A DNA stretch of 64,000 bases, taken from assembly GCA_964411655.1 (NCBI GenBank), contig CAYPMS010000008.1, positions 1 through 64,000 on the forward strand. The letters are read 5' to 3'. Positions 36,164 through 45,062 of the stretch are shown here, in pieces. Origin of the DNA: JAAYPC01 sp964411655 (GTDB lineage: Bacteria; Fibrobacterota; Chitinivibrionia; Chitinivibrionales; Chitinispirillaceae). The stretch's first letter is position 1, and each line of letters opens with the position of its first letter. The notes beneath the pieces are model-generated. The model searched no databases. It was given only the letters and a program-made list of their open reading frames with translations, and was not told where the DNA came from. Position numbers and translations under genes: made by a program.

Positions 36164-37312
36164 TCAACGCCATTGATTAAGCTGACGCTGTTTTTCGAAA
36201 ACGAATCTGATTATTTTCTCTCTGACTGGCGTTTCAATATCAATAAACTGCAGGCTGTGCCGGTAAAAAGTGGCATCATGAATCTCCTGAAGACTCACTC
36301 TGAGAATTCTGGCCCCAATCCCGCTAAAAACATTATCGGCGACCTTAAAACAAAGAGAAACAATATCTCCGGGAATTAATGACTTCTCCACTACTATACA
36401 TCCACCACCACCGCTTATATCAACCATACGTCCTTCAATTAATCCGCCAATCCCTACACTGCTCTCATCTCTTGCACTTCTTATCAATCTTAATTTTACC
36501 GGAATGTTTATATCTACCCGGGCATACTGCCGCAACTGATTTCTGGTCAACTCAAGAGTATGTCTGAAATCAACTGTGGATTGATCTTTTCCGCAGATCA
36601 CTACCTGAACACCATACACACCGTCACTTTGTCTTGCTAATGCAAGCATTACCGATTGACCTTCAAGTATCCCAAGACTTTCCTCTTTTTCCGGATCATA
36701 CTGAATTCTAAAATAAAACTCTTTATTTTGCACCACTCTGGCATTGTGTATAAGTGTAGCCTTACTCCTTCGATTGATCACAGAGACTTTCTGCCCAACT
36801 TCGAGATTTCGGGTGGAAATAAGCGGATGTTCGTAAGGAAGAAAACCATATCCCAGTTTTTTCCTTATCATACCAAGAATCTCTTCCTGCTCTTCGATAA
36901 CATCCCTGGATACATTCTGTTGAAGTAAAGAGCTTACTTCTGCATCGATGCATCTCTCAAAAATTGATGCCGATTGAAATATTACATGTGGATGACTGAC
37001 ATTGGCATACTGAAGAAGTTCTTTTATTTTAGCAGTTTCAGCTTCATTTAATTCCGCTTTTTCTAAATTCTTCTGGAAAATTTGATATGCCCGTCTATTT
37101 ATTTCATTCTGTCGTCTGAATTTTGCCTGTAAATGCATCAGGATCATAATCCCGACTCCGGAAATAACAGTCAGAACAAGACCTGTTATTATAGAAATAT
37201 CAGCGCCTCTCCAACCGATCTGGTCAAAGAGGCTTTGCGCGTTTGCCATACAGACAAACAGAACCGATATTGTCAATGGAAACACAAAAAATATATTTTT
37301 TGAATTCGCCAT
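36164..37312 (-). CDS. Membrane protein with PilZ c-di-GMP-binding domain
   Basis: About 382 residues: signal-like segment, a membrane helix (ISIITGLVLTVISGVGIMIL), a coiled coil, a YcgR-N-like barrel (about 165-245) and a C-terminal PilZ domain. The c-di-GMP signature is visible as RNQLRQYARVD followed by RMVDISGGGGCIVVE. It would couple c-di-GMP level to pilus or envelope function. ATG 37312 follows AGGTGAAG; a GTG three codons earlier is possible. It heads the pil gene row. Confidence 0.85.
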   Translation of the reverse strand: MANSKNIFFVFPLTISVLFVCMANAQSLFDQIGWRGADISIITGLVLTVISGVGIMILMHLQAKFRRQNEINRRAYQIFQKNLEKAELNEAETAKIKELLQYANVSHPHVIFQSASIFERCIDAEVSSLLQQNVSRDVIEEQEEILGMIRKKLGYGFLPYEHPLISTRNLEVGQKVSVINRRSKATLIHNARVVQNKEFYFRIQYDPEKEESLGILEGQSVMLALARQSDGVYGVQVVICGKDQSTVDFRHTLELTRNQLRQYARVDINIPVKLRLIRSARDESSVGIGGLIEGRMVDISGGGGCIVVEKSLIPGDIVSLCFKVADNVFSGIGARILRVSLQEIHDATFYRHSLQFIDIETPVREKIIRFVFEKQRQLNQWR

Positions 37313-37454
37313 AAGCTTCACCTGATTGAAAAGTATAAAGGTTAAACAATAAATTGTCTATGTTTTTTTAAAAATTAAACCCACTATGACCTTTGATACT
37401 ATCCTGTTGCATAACTGCTTAACCCCAGATATAATGATTAAGAGGACACACAAA

Positions 37455-37775
37455 ATGAAAAAAATTGCAGTTGAAAATATTGAAGATGGAATGGTGTTAT
37501 CCAGAGAAGTCTGCAACTCATCAGGTAACACGCTTGTTTCCAAGGGAACAGCGCTTACCGCTGCACTGGGAAGAAGGCTGAAAAACTGGGGTATCCATTA
37601 CGTTTACATCGAAGGAGAAGAGCTGTCAACAGAAGAATCAAGTATTGTATATAATTCCCCTGAAGAACTCAAAGAACATCTGCTATCCAAATTTTCTTCT
37701 GTAATGGAAAATCCCATAATGGAAAAACTTTTTGTGGCCATATACCAATACCGTTTACAAAAAAACAGCAGATAG
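37455..37775 (+). CDS. Stand-alone DUF3391-like domain protein
   Basis: A 106-residue protein whose first 60 residues (ENIEDGMVLSREVCNSSGNT, then LVSKGTALTAALGRRLKNWG) match the N-terminal domain of the HD-GYP protein at 8216. Such domains usually precede HD-GYP or other c-di-GMP domains; here none follows in the chain. The HDOD gene starts seven bases after its stop, so the two products may work as one split protein. Start ATG 37455 is in the conserved position. Confidence 0.7.
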   Translation: MKKIAVENIEDGMVLSREVCNSSGNTLVSKGTALTAALGRRLKNWGIHYVYIEGEELSTEESSIVYNSPEELKEHLLSKFSSVMENPIMEKLFVAIYQYRLQKNSR

Positions 37776-37782
37776 GAGAAGA

Positions 37783-38643
37783 ATGCCAGACCAGAAAAAA
37801 ATATTGGAGAAGATCGTCAACCTCTCTTCAATTCCTACCCTGCCTTCCATTATCGGACAGATTACCGATCTTCTTCAAAACCCAAAGACCTCTGCAGAAG
37901 AGCTGGGACGGGCTATTTCGTCGGATCAGGCTCTTGCAGCCAAGGTATTAAAACTGGTAAACTCAGCATTCTACGGATTTCCCGGACGTATCAGCACTAT
38001 TACACATGCGATTGTAATACTGGGCTTTTCCACCGTTAAAAATGTAGTCCTCACTGCATCTATTCTGGATATGTTCAAAAAGAAATCAGATGACACCTCC
38101 GATTTTGATATCGGACAGTTCTGGATGCATTCGATATCCTGTGGCGCTGCCGCAAAATCAATTGCACGATTCACAGACAATAAAAAAAAGGAAGAATGCT
38201 TCATTGCAGGACTGATCCATGATTTAGGAAAAATATTGCTATATCAGTATCTTCCGGAACTCTTCATGGAAGCATACACCTTTTCAATCCAGAACAAGCA
38301 GCTTTTTTATGAAAGCGAACTGCAATTATTCAAAATATCTCATCAGGAAATCGGCGGTGCTCTGGCAGAAAGATGGAATCTTCCGCAAATGCTGCAGCAG
38401 GCAATTAAATATCACCATGCCCCACAGCCGGCTCAGGAGTGTTTTTCCACCACCGCTATTGTCCATTGTGCAGATATTCTGGTACGGGCTTTAGACTTTG
38501 GTTACGGAGGAGATAATCAGTTACCCAACATGTCGGAAGCCGTCTGGAAAAGTCTCAATATGGATTCAATTCCAGCTTCAACCCTTTTTGATATGATATC
38601 CTATGAAATAGAAAAAGCTACCGCATTCGTTCAATTTTCCTGA
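37783..38643 (+). CDS. HDOD-domain signalling protein
   Basis: About 286 residues. The HDOD domain spans nearly all of it: IPTLPSIIGQITDLLQNPKT at the start, LVNSAFYGFPGRISTITHAI, FIAGLIHDLGKILLYQ, and AIKYHHAPQ. Unlike many HDOD proteins it keeps an HD pair (IHDLGK). HDOD proteins regulate motility, pili and c-di-GMP responses as non-catalytic signal hubs. AGGAG upstream fixes ATG 37783. Coupled to the small DUF3391-like gene. Confidence 0.88.
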   Translation: MPDQKKILEKIVNLSSIPTLPSIIGQITDLLQNPKTSAEELGRAISSDQALAAKVLKLVNSAFYGFPGRISTITHAIVILGFSTVKNVVLTASILDMFKKKSDDTSDFDIGQFWMHSISCGAAAKSIARFTDNKKKEECFIAGLIHDLGKILLYQYLPELFMEAYTFSIQNKQLFYESELQLFKISHQEIGGALAERWNLPQMLQQAIKYHHAPQPAQECFSTTAIVHCADILVRALDFGYGGDNQLPNMSEAVWKSLNMDSIPASTLFDMISYEIEKATAFVQFS

Positions 38644-38837
38644 TCAGTATGCTGATCTGTGGAAACATTCTGCTCCTCGAGAGTCTTTAGAAACAGCTTT
38701 TTACGAAGTTGAGAACGGACTTTCTGATTCTCCTGATGACTTTGAGGCATCCTGAGTCCCTTAATCAGAAATGTAAGTGCCAGCAGACCAAACAATATCA
38801 GTAAATAAGTAGTGAGTGGAAGATCAACAGGATCCAT
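38631..38837 (-). CDS. Small single-pass membrane protein
   Basis: 68 residues: one hydrophobic helix (YLLILFGLLALTFLIKGL) and a charged cytoplasmic tail ending in Q/H/D/E. Its ATG abuts the stop codon of the upstream glycosyltransferase gene (TAAATG), so it is probably co-translated. Its end overlaps the convergent HDOD gene by 13 bases. Function unknown. Confidence 0.55.
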   Translation of the reverse strand: MDPVDLPLTTYLLILFGLLALTFLIKGLRMPQSHQENQKVRSQLRKKLFLKTLEEQNVSTDQHTDQEN

Positions 38838-39812
38838 TTATGTACACTCCTTGCTGAAATTAATTCTTGGGCTCAATTCCGATTCCTCACACACTTCTTT
38901 GCTATATGACGAACCTTCGGCAATAATTAAAAAATCTGATACATTCTTCCAGGAAACCAATCCATGTTTTTGCATCCTGCTAATCATCACCTTTAAAAGC
39001 GCAAAAGACATTTTACTCAATTCTGCCACGGTGCGGTTTCGATGCCAACGCTGTCCCATATCTACCTGAGCGACTCTTGACAAGCCCTGAGAAAAATAGA
39101 TATCCATCAGCAATCCTATCTCCACCCCATACCCCGAAAAAACTGGTAAGGTTTCCAATAGTGAACGTTTTATGGCATATTCACCCGCTAATGGCTGATT
39201 AAAACAGGCCAGCTCAGGAATAAATGCAGAGAGCAAAGGGCGCACCAGAATCTCGGTGACTCTTCCACCATGATTCTCATATACTCCAGATCCCAAAAGC
39301 AATGGCCGCTTATAGAACGCTTTGACAAAATCATACTCCTGGTACATAAGCAGTGGCCCCAGCAGCCCGCAGATAAACCGCTCATCAAAATCAATTATAT
39401 CCGAATCGATAAATATCAGAATATCACCAGAAGTTATGAACTGGGATTTCCATAAAGCAACCCCTTTACCAGAGCAGTTTACCTTCGGACCGGCAGAATC
39501 CGGAGTGTAAACCGATGCACCAGCCTTGCAGGCCTCCTTCACCGTACTATCATTGGAAAAGCCATCCATAACCACAATTTCATCCACAATCGCTATCTCC
39601 TCCATCATCTTCTGATGAATCATGGATACGATCGTTCCAATGGTCTTTGCCTCATTTAGAGCCGGAATAACTACACTTATACTTATTCCCTTCTGTTTTT
39701 TGGCCTTAAGTAACTGTAATTTTGATAAAAAGGCACTACTGTGAAAAGTCTTTATCATCCATTTTATCCGATTAAATAGAGGAATAGTAAAGAAATGTAA
39801 TGATACATTCAA
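38838..39812 (-). CDS. gpgS: Glucosyl-3-phosphoglycerate synthase-like glycosyltransferase
   Basis: A 324-residue GT81-type transferase. Family marks: VVIPALNEAKTIGTIV, VMDGFSNDSTVKEA, GKGVALWKSQFITSGD, the DxD motif FIDSDIIDF, GGRVTEILVRPLL, FNQPLAGEYAIKRSLLE, GYGVEIGLLMDIYF and QRWHRNRT. The family transfers glucose from a nucleotide donor to 3-phosphoglycerate, the first step to glucosylglycerate (a compatible solute). The gene upstream on the same strand is phosphoglycerate mutase, whose substrate is the acceptor. No GpgP phosphatase is adjacent. The start is uncertain: ATG 39812 or an internal ATG at 39758. Confidence 0.85.
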   Translation of the reverse strand: MNVSLHFFTIPLFNRIKWMIKTFHSSAFLSKLQLLKAKKQKGISISVVIPALNEAKTIGTIVSMIHQKMMEEIAIVDEIVVMDGFSNDSTVKEACKAGASVYTPDSAGPKVNCSGKGVALWKSQFITSGDILIFIDSDIIDFDERFICGLLGPLLMYQEYDFVKAFYKRPLLLGSGVYENHGGRVTEILVRPLLSAFIPELACFNQPLAGEYAIKRSLLETLPVFSGYGVEIGLLMDIYFSQGLSRVAQVDMGQRWHRNRTVAELSKMSFALLKVMISRMQKHGLVSWKNVSDFLIIAEGSSYSKEVCEESELSPRINFSKECT

Positions 39813-39893
39813 AAGACAATATCAGGCAACCTCCTTTTACTGTCTCTTGAATGCTCGCTGAAGTTGATGTTTCCAAATACTTATGATCTAAAC

Positions 39894-41402
39894 CTAGAAA
39901 AGCGCAACACCGCTCATTTCGGGAGGTTGAGCGATTCCAAGGATCTTTAACATTGTAGGGGCAATATCAGCAAGCTTACCTCCCTCACGAAGCTTAAGGT
40001 CGCCATTTCCCACTATGGTCAGAGGTACAGCATTGGTAGTATGCGCAGTCATTGGAGAACCATCAGCAAGCCTGGTCTGCTCTGCATTACCATGATCTGC
40101 AGTCAGAATACAACAACCACCTTTTTCCAGCACCGCTTCCACTACATCATGAACACAGGTGTCCACTGTTTCCACAGCTGTTATGATTGCACTGAAGACT
40201 CCGGTATGCCCCACCATGTCACAATTAGCAAAATTACAGATGATTACATCATATTTATCGCTTTTTATCGCCTCGACCAGCTTATCCCGCACTTCAAAAG
40301 CACTCATTGAAGGAGCAAGATCATAGGTTGCCACTTTCGGACTATTGACCAGAATTCTATCTTCACCACTGAAAGGCTCATTCTTTTGTCCATTGAAGAA
40401 AAAGGTAACATGAGCATACTTTTCTGTTTCTGCGCATCTTAACTGCTTAAGGCCATTTTTTGCCAGTACCTCTCCCAGAATATTGTTGTTTTCCATCTCT
40501 GGATATGCCTCTTCAAAATTTCCATTATCGTAATAATGGGTCATAGCAACAAAACAGGGAACAATAAATGGACGATTTTCAAATCCGCTAAAATCCTTTT
40601 CAACCATAGCTTTAGTTAATTGACGGGTCCTGTCAAAACGGAAATTGAAGAATATAAAAGCATCATTTGGAGTCATTCCATGGTAATCGATTATCCGCGG
40701 TTTGATAAATTCATCGGTCTGGTCTGCCTGATAAGATTGCTCGATCGCCTCTTTCCAGTTTCTTACCTTTATTCCTGCACCCTCGATTACAGCGCGATAA
40801 GCAAGCTCGGTTCTGTCCCAGCGGTTGTCTCTGTCCATTGCATAATACCGCCCGATCACTGAAGCTACTCTCCCCACTCCCACCTGATCGATTCCATCCT
40901 GAAGAAACTTCATGTGTTCCAGAGCCGATTTGGGCGCAGTGTCTCTACCATCGGTGATCGCATGAATAAGCACATTGCTGAATTGACGTTTCTTACACAA
41001 TTTCAACAGAGCGATGCAATGTCTGGTAACCGCATGAACCCCTTCCTCCTGAATCAGCCCCATAAGATGAAGTGCACCACCGTGCTTCTTAGCATAATCT
41101 ATGGCCTTGTTGAAAGCTTCATTAGTAAAGAAGTCTCCATCACTGATTGATTTATCTATTCTGGTAAGGCTCTGATAAATAGTTCTTCCGGCCCCTATGT
41201 TCAAATGTCCAACCTCACTGTTACCCATATACCCTTCAGGCAGTCCTGCACTTAAACCAGATGTTTCAATAAGAGTAGTCGGGTAATTCCTCTCATAAGC
41301 ATCAGTAAATGGCGTTCTGGCTTTGTAAATAGCATTTGAATCCTCTTCATTACCCTTACCCCATCCGTCACGCAATATCAGACATACAGGCCGTTTCTTC
41401 AT
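39894..41402 (-). CDS. gpmI: 2,3-bisphosphoglycerate-independent phosphoglycerate mutase
   Basis: A 502-residue alkaline-phosphatase-superfamily enzyme interconverting 3- and 2-phosphoglycerate in glycolysis. Seen: LILRDGWGKGN (first metal site), MGNSEVGHLNIGAGR with the catalytic serine, ITDGRDTAP, NFANCDMVGHTG and ILTADHGNAEQ. Length is typical. AAGGAG before ATG confirms the start. The gpgS gene follows after about 80 bases. Confidence 0.97.
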   Translation of the reverse strand: MKKRPVCLILRDGWGKGNEEDSNAIYKARTPFTDAYERNYPTTLIETSGLSAGLPEGYMGNSEVGHLNIGAGRTIYQSLTRIDKSISDGDFFTNEAFNKAIDYAKKHGGALHLMGLIQEEGVHAVTRHCIALLKLCKKRQFSNVLIHAITDGRDTAPKSALEHMKFLQDGIDQVGVGRVASVIGRYYAMDRDNRWDRTELAYRAVIEGAGIKVRNWKEAIEQSYQADQTDEFIKPRIIDYHGMTPNDAFIFFNFRFDRTRQLTKAMVEKDFSGFENRPFIVPCFVAMTHYYDNGNFEEAYPEMENNNILGEVLAKNGLKQLRCAETEKYAHVTFFFNGQKNEPFSGEDRILVNSPKVATYDLAPSMSAFEVRDKLVEAIKSDKYDVIICNFANCDMVGHTGVFSAIITAVETVDTCVHDVVEAVLEKGGCCILTADHGNAEQTRLADGSPMTAHTTNAVPLTIVGNGDLKLREGGKLADIAPTMLKILGIAQPPEMSGVALF

Positions 41403-41700
41403 TTCGAAAGTTCTCCTTGAGAAAAAATTTTATATCTGTTCCGCTTAAGACAACCTTTGGATAGTTTATCAAGCGAATTAAAGATTACCGCCTCCGTTAA
41501 CTCTCTTTAACCCCAAGATCGGGCAGAGCCAAAATGAAAGCCTTTAAATATAGTAAAAAAACCTTTATTTCAAAGCAGAAACTCTGAAATAAAACCCTGA
41601 ACCAGAAACAAATATTTTTGTTTTTCTGCCCGCAGAAAGGCTATCTTTAAGGGTTAAAAAACTGCAATCTGAATTTTGTCTTCTTATAAGGGAAATGATC
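41403..41700. other. Divergent intergenic region with AT hairpin
   Basis: About 300 bases between gpmI and the divergent radical SAM gene. A perfect nine-pair inverted repeat TTTATTTCA / TGAAATAAA lies at 41564-41593 with a 12-base loop. No T-run follows. No coding potential is visible; both promoters must lie here. Confidence 0.35.
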
Positions 41701-42687
41701 ATGCGATCTGCTTCTTACACCTATTTATCTGAAGATGATTGGAATGAGCGTATCTCCAGAATAGATGTTATCGCCGAAAATTGCCAACTCTGCCCCAGAC
41801 GTTGCCGGGTAAACCGACTTGTTGGTGAAAAAGGATTTTGTGCTGCACCCTCAGAAATGATCATCTCCAGTATTTTCCCCCATCATGGCGAAGAACCCCC
41901 GATTTCCGGTGAAAAAGGTTCCGGAACTGTCTTCTTTTCTTATTGCACACTAAAGTGTTGTTACTGTCAGAATTATCAGATCTCTCACGAACACGAAGGA
42001 AAAACTTACTCGATTGAGGAACTGGCCGACAAAATGCTTCATCTTCAGGAGCTAGGATGTCATAACATAAATCTGGTTACCGCCACTCATTTTCTCCCCT
42101 GGATTCTTAAAGCATTAAGGATAGCGGCCAAAAAAGGCCTCAGTCTCCCTATCGTTTATAATTGCGGCGGTTATGAGCTCTGCTCCACAATATCACTTCT
42201 TTCCGGTATAGTTGATATATATCTCCCTGATATGAAATATGGTATAGAAAAAGCCGCAGCAGAGTATTCATGTGCGCCTGATTATGTGCAAATCAACAGA
42301 GATGCTATTCGAGAGATGTTTCGCCAGACAGGACCATTACGTCTAGATTCGGACGGAATAGCATGGAGAGGTCTTTGTATACGCCATCTGGTTCTTCCCG
42401 GTAATCTGGAATCCAGCAAATCGATCTATGAATTTCTCAGATCAGTTTTTGATCCCGAAGATATCTCTATCAGTCTCATGGCTCAATACAAACCTCTTTA
42501 TAAAGCAGATCAATTCGAAACGCTAAGGGAAACTTTATCCCCGGAAAGTTACTCTTTTGTCAAAGAATTATTCATTTCTGCAGGATTTGGCGGGTACTAT
42601 CAGGAATTGGAACAGTTGGACAAATCATTTCTTATAGATTTTAAGAGTCATAAGGATAAGCCACTGACCGGTCAAATAGCTGAGTAG
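41701..42687 (+). CDS. PflX-like radical SAM protein
   Basis: About 328 residues. An N-terminal cysteine-rich segment (CQLCPRRCRVNRLVGEKGFC) precedes the radical SAM cluster motif CTLKCCYC (about residues 88-95). The arrangement fits COG1313 proteins, annotated as putative pyruvate-formate-lyase activating enzymes, though the true substrate is unknown; no glycyl-radical partner is adjacent. ATG 41701 stands eight bases after AAGGG; ATG 41695 two codons earlier is too close to it. Confidence 0.88.
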   Translation: MRSASYTYLSEDDWNERISRIDVIAENCQLCPRRCRVNRLVGEKGFCAAPSEMIISSIFPHHGEEPPISGEKGSGTVFFSYCTLKCCYCQNYQISHEHEGKTYSIEELADKMLHLQELGCHNINLVTATHFLPWILKALRIAAKKGLSLPIVYNCGGYELCSTISLLSGIVDIYLPDMKYGIEKAAAEYSCAPDYVQINRDAIREMFRQTGPLRLDSDGIAWRGLCIRHLVLPGNLESSKSIYEFLRSVFDPEDISISLMAQYKPLYKADQFETLRETLSPESYSFVKELFISAGFGGYYQELEQLDKSFLIDFKSHKDKPLTGQIAE

Positions 42688-43004
42688 CTGTTTCGAGCCC
42701 TAGTATAAATGTAGTCTTTACCCTGAAAAGGTTTCCGAGCCCTGTATATAATTATATAAATCAGCTCAGTCTGGAAAGCCTGTTACGATTCCGAGTAAAC
42801 ACTTAACCGGAGGTTTGAAAATTTTTACAAGCCTGAAGTCACATATTTCCAAGGCGGAGAGTTTTTACCAGGCCGCGCAATGGTGAATGAAAAATTATGC
42901 AATGGAAAATGCCAGTAGTGTCCGCTTACGAAGACAATAGAAGATTGTGTAAAAGTAGAGCAGGCAAACAAATTCCAAATCACAAGTATCAAATTTTATT
43001 CTAA
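42688..43004. repeat. Gene-free region with a short imperfect direct repeat
   Basis: About 317 bases without a gene. GTTTCGAGCCCTAGTATA (42690-42707) recurs as GTTTCCGAGCCCTGTATA (42731-42748), offset 41 bases, with one base inserted and one lost. Nothing else is recognisable. Confidence 0.35.
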
Positions 43005-43238
43005 TCAGAGTTTTTTGAGCTTGCGTTTTGTCTTTTTTGAACCCGCTTTTAATCTTTTTGTAGAGTCCATATCAGTATCGCGGGACTGTTTTATAACAGT
43101 TTTGAGGAAAAATCTGGCACACCGGTAAAAAATCTGCGCCAAAAAGAGTGCTTTGAGGGTAGCCCAGCCCCACCTTCTCTTTTTTCCAAACATCTTAAAA
43201 AAACTCCCGGCAAAAAGTTGGTATATCAGTTGCCCCAT
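43005..43238 (-). CDS. Possible small basic protein
   Basis: A frame of 77 codons from ATG 43238: a partly hydrophobic N-half (MGQLIYQLFAGSFFKMFGKK, then WATLKALFLAQIFYRCARFF) and a lysine-rich tail (KAGSKKTKRKLKKL). No clear ribosome site. A longer version could start at TTG 43271. It is divergent from the methyltransferase gene. It may be a real membrane-associated peptide or chance. Confidence 0.3.
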   Translation of the reverse strand: MGQLIYQLFAGSFFKMFGKKRRWGWATLKALFLAQIFYRCARFFLKTVIKQSRDTDMDSTKRLKAGSKKTKRKLKKL

Positions 43239-43299
43239 ATCAATATAAGTGAAATAGCGATTAAATACCAACTACCCTTTTGGAGGCCATTTTACGATC

Positions 43300-44133
43300 A
43301 TGGAGAAATTACCATGTAAATCGACTGCCATAATAGAAACAGTCGAGGGGAATAAGATTCTGGACCTGGATGTTCCATTTGTTCCTACACCGTTTGAAAT
43401 AGTCAATGATATGCTTGCCATGACCTGTATTCGCCCGGGGGATAAATTATATGATCTGGGCTGTGGTGATGGAAGAATAGTGATTACAGCTGCAAAAAAA
43501 TATAATATTAATTGTATAGGAGTAGACCTCGATCCCCGAAGACTCCAGGAATGCCGCAGTAATGCCCTGAAAGCTTCGGTCTCTGACAAAGTAACATTTT
43601 TGCAAAACAATCTCTTTGATATTGACCTTCACGATGCTTCAATAGTATCGATTTACCTTCTGTCCAACATCAATCTTAAACTCCGTTCAAAACTGTTTGA
43701 TGAGCTAAGACCTGGAAGCCGTGTCATCTCTCATGATTTCAATATGGACCGGTGGCTGGCAGATAAAAGCGTATCCAGAGACAATCACTCGCTGTTTCTT
43801 TGGACCATTCCAGCAAATATGTCGGGTAACTGGCGATGGACTCTTCCTTTTTTCTCGGAGAATCTTAAATTTTATATGAACATAAAGCAACATTTCCAGA
43901 AAGCTCACGCCAGCATTATTACTCCTGAGAATGCACTGGTGAAAGCCATATCCATCTGTGGCAACTCTATCCGTATAAAACTCCAGATTATCAGTAACAG
44001 ACATCTGATACCAGTCCATCTGAGTGGAAAACTAACAGAAGATAATATAGAGGGCAGATTCAGAATTTCCGGGTTGAATGATGAGAACTGGTATGCATCA
44101 CGAGAAAAAGATTCAAAAACGAATATTATATGA
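43300..44133 (+). CDS. Class I SAM-dependent methyltransferase
   Basis: A 277-residue protein. The VPFVPTPFEIVNDMLAM opening and the SAM-binding motif LYDLGCGDGRIVITAAKK (about 50-67), GVDLDP, then VSIYLLSNINLKLR and SRVISHDFNMDRW define a widespread family of DOT1/PRMT-like bacterial methyltransferases with unknown substrates. The C-terminal 110 residues are extra and beta-rich. GGAGG lies 13 bases upstream of ATG, farther than usual. Confidence 0.8.
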   Translation: MEKLPCKSTAIIETVEGNKILDLDVPFVPTPFEIVNDMLAMTCIRPGDKLYDLGCGDGRIVITAAKKYNINCIGVDLDPRRLQECRSNALKASVSDKVTFLQNNLFDIDLHDASIVSIYLLSNINLKLRSKLFDELRPGSRVISHDFNMDRWLADKSVSRDNHSLFLWTIPANMSGNWRWTLPFFSENLKFYMNIKQHFQKAHASIITPENALVKAISICGNSIRIKLQIISNRHLIPVHLSGKLTEDNIEGRFRISGLNDENWYASREKDSKTNII

Positions 44134-44137
44134 AGCA

Positions 44138-44170
44138 GAGGGTCACCTTTTTAGGTGCCCTCCACTTCTT
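44138..44170. terminator. Terminator between methyltransferase and lipoprotein genes
   Basis: GAGGG-CACCT and AGGTG-CCCTC form a ten-pair stem with one bulge and a TTTT loop, followed on the plus strand by CCACTTCTTTTTT-type T-rich sequence. It serves the methyltransferase gene and may also serve the convergent lipoprotein gene. Confidence 0.75.
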
Positions 44171-44173
44171 TTT

Positions 44174-44887
44174 TCACAGCTTTAATATGCGATTTGCCCG
44201 CTCTTCCGCTGAGAGTACCTTCCTTTTAGCGATAGCTCCCATATCAAGAGGAAATTCATGCAGTGTGCTTTTATCAACATAGAGAACTGTTCTTTCTTCA
44301 GGATCTACACTCCCAAGGTATATTCCATCATTTTCAAGCGTAAAAGTTACCTTTTCAGAACTGCTGTGCGATGAATAAACCGTTATACTATGAGTACCTC
44401 GTCTTAACAGGCGAATTCCCCAGTATTCTTCTATTGGCACATTTGCTTCAGCGGAAACAGTACCTAAATCATACTCTGCGCAAAGTGAATAGCCTCTCCG
44501 GTTACTGGTAACGACCAGAAGTTTTGTCTGAAGATTCCAGATTCTGCCAGACCAGCTTACTCTGGAAAACATGTATGCGTAATCAGTATAACCATCACCA
44601 TTAAAATCGGCTTCGATATAAGAAGGGAGATTTTCATTATCTCTGGGTCCTATATCAGGGTAAATTTCAGGTCCGTACATGTCTACTTCAGGCATACTGA
44701 ATCCAACGACATATCCGGCAATAATCTCCTGTATTTCCAAAGGTATGTACACATAGGAATCTATATGGTAGGTATCTTCAACCTCATATTCCACCTCGAC
44801 ATATGGGCAAGGGTCTAAAATAACTTCACATCCATTAAGGACAGTCAGCAGAGCTGAAACCGCAATTATACTTTTCCACATACTCAT
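44174..44887 (-). CDS. Lipoprotein with calcium-loop-like motif
   Basis: About 237 residues with a lipoprotein signal (MSMWKSIIAVSALLTVLNGC; lipobox cysteine). The mature part starts with an acidic-aromatic stretch (VEVEYEVEDTYHIDSYVYIP) and contains DFNGDGYTDYAYMF, an FG-GAP/dockerin-like calcium loop, followed by beta strands. It is probably an outer-membrane surface lipoprotein. ATG 44887 is chosen because AGGTGAGGGG precedes it. The His-rich secreted protein upstream shares the EYEVE acidic motif, hinting at a pair. Function unknown. Confidence 0.7.
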   Translation of the reverse strand: MSMWKSIIAVSALLTVLNGCEVILDPCPYVEVEYEVEDTYHIDSYVYIPLEIQEIIAGYVVGFSMPEVDMYGPEIYPDIGPRDNENLPSYIEADFNGDGYTDYAYMFSRVSWSGRIWNLQTKLLVVTSNRRGYSLCAEYDLGTVSAEANVPIEEYWGIRLLRRGTHSITVYSSHSSSEKVTFTLENDGIYLGSVDPEERTVLYVDKSTLHEFPLDMGAIAKRKVLSAEERANRILKL

Positions 44888-45062
44888 ATTCCCCTCACCT
44901 TCTTTTTTCTGTTTTCCCTTTAGTTTTATTTCTTCCGGAAACAAGCACTATTTTGCCTTGCTGGCTTTTACCGTTGCTGTTTTTCTGCTCCATCTTTACC
45001 TGGCTGCTGCTTTTGTTAAGTTTACCGGACTAATTATCACTTCTTTTGTCATTTTTGTGGTG

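Noticed and set aside
36164..36379. Plus-strand short frames opposite the PilZ gene
   Set aside because: They are antisense shadows of a gene with a recognisable PilZ signature.
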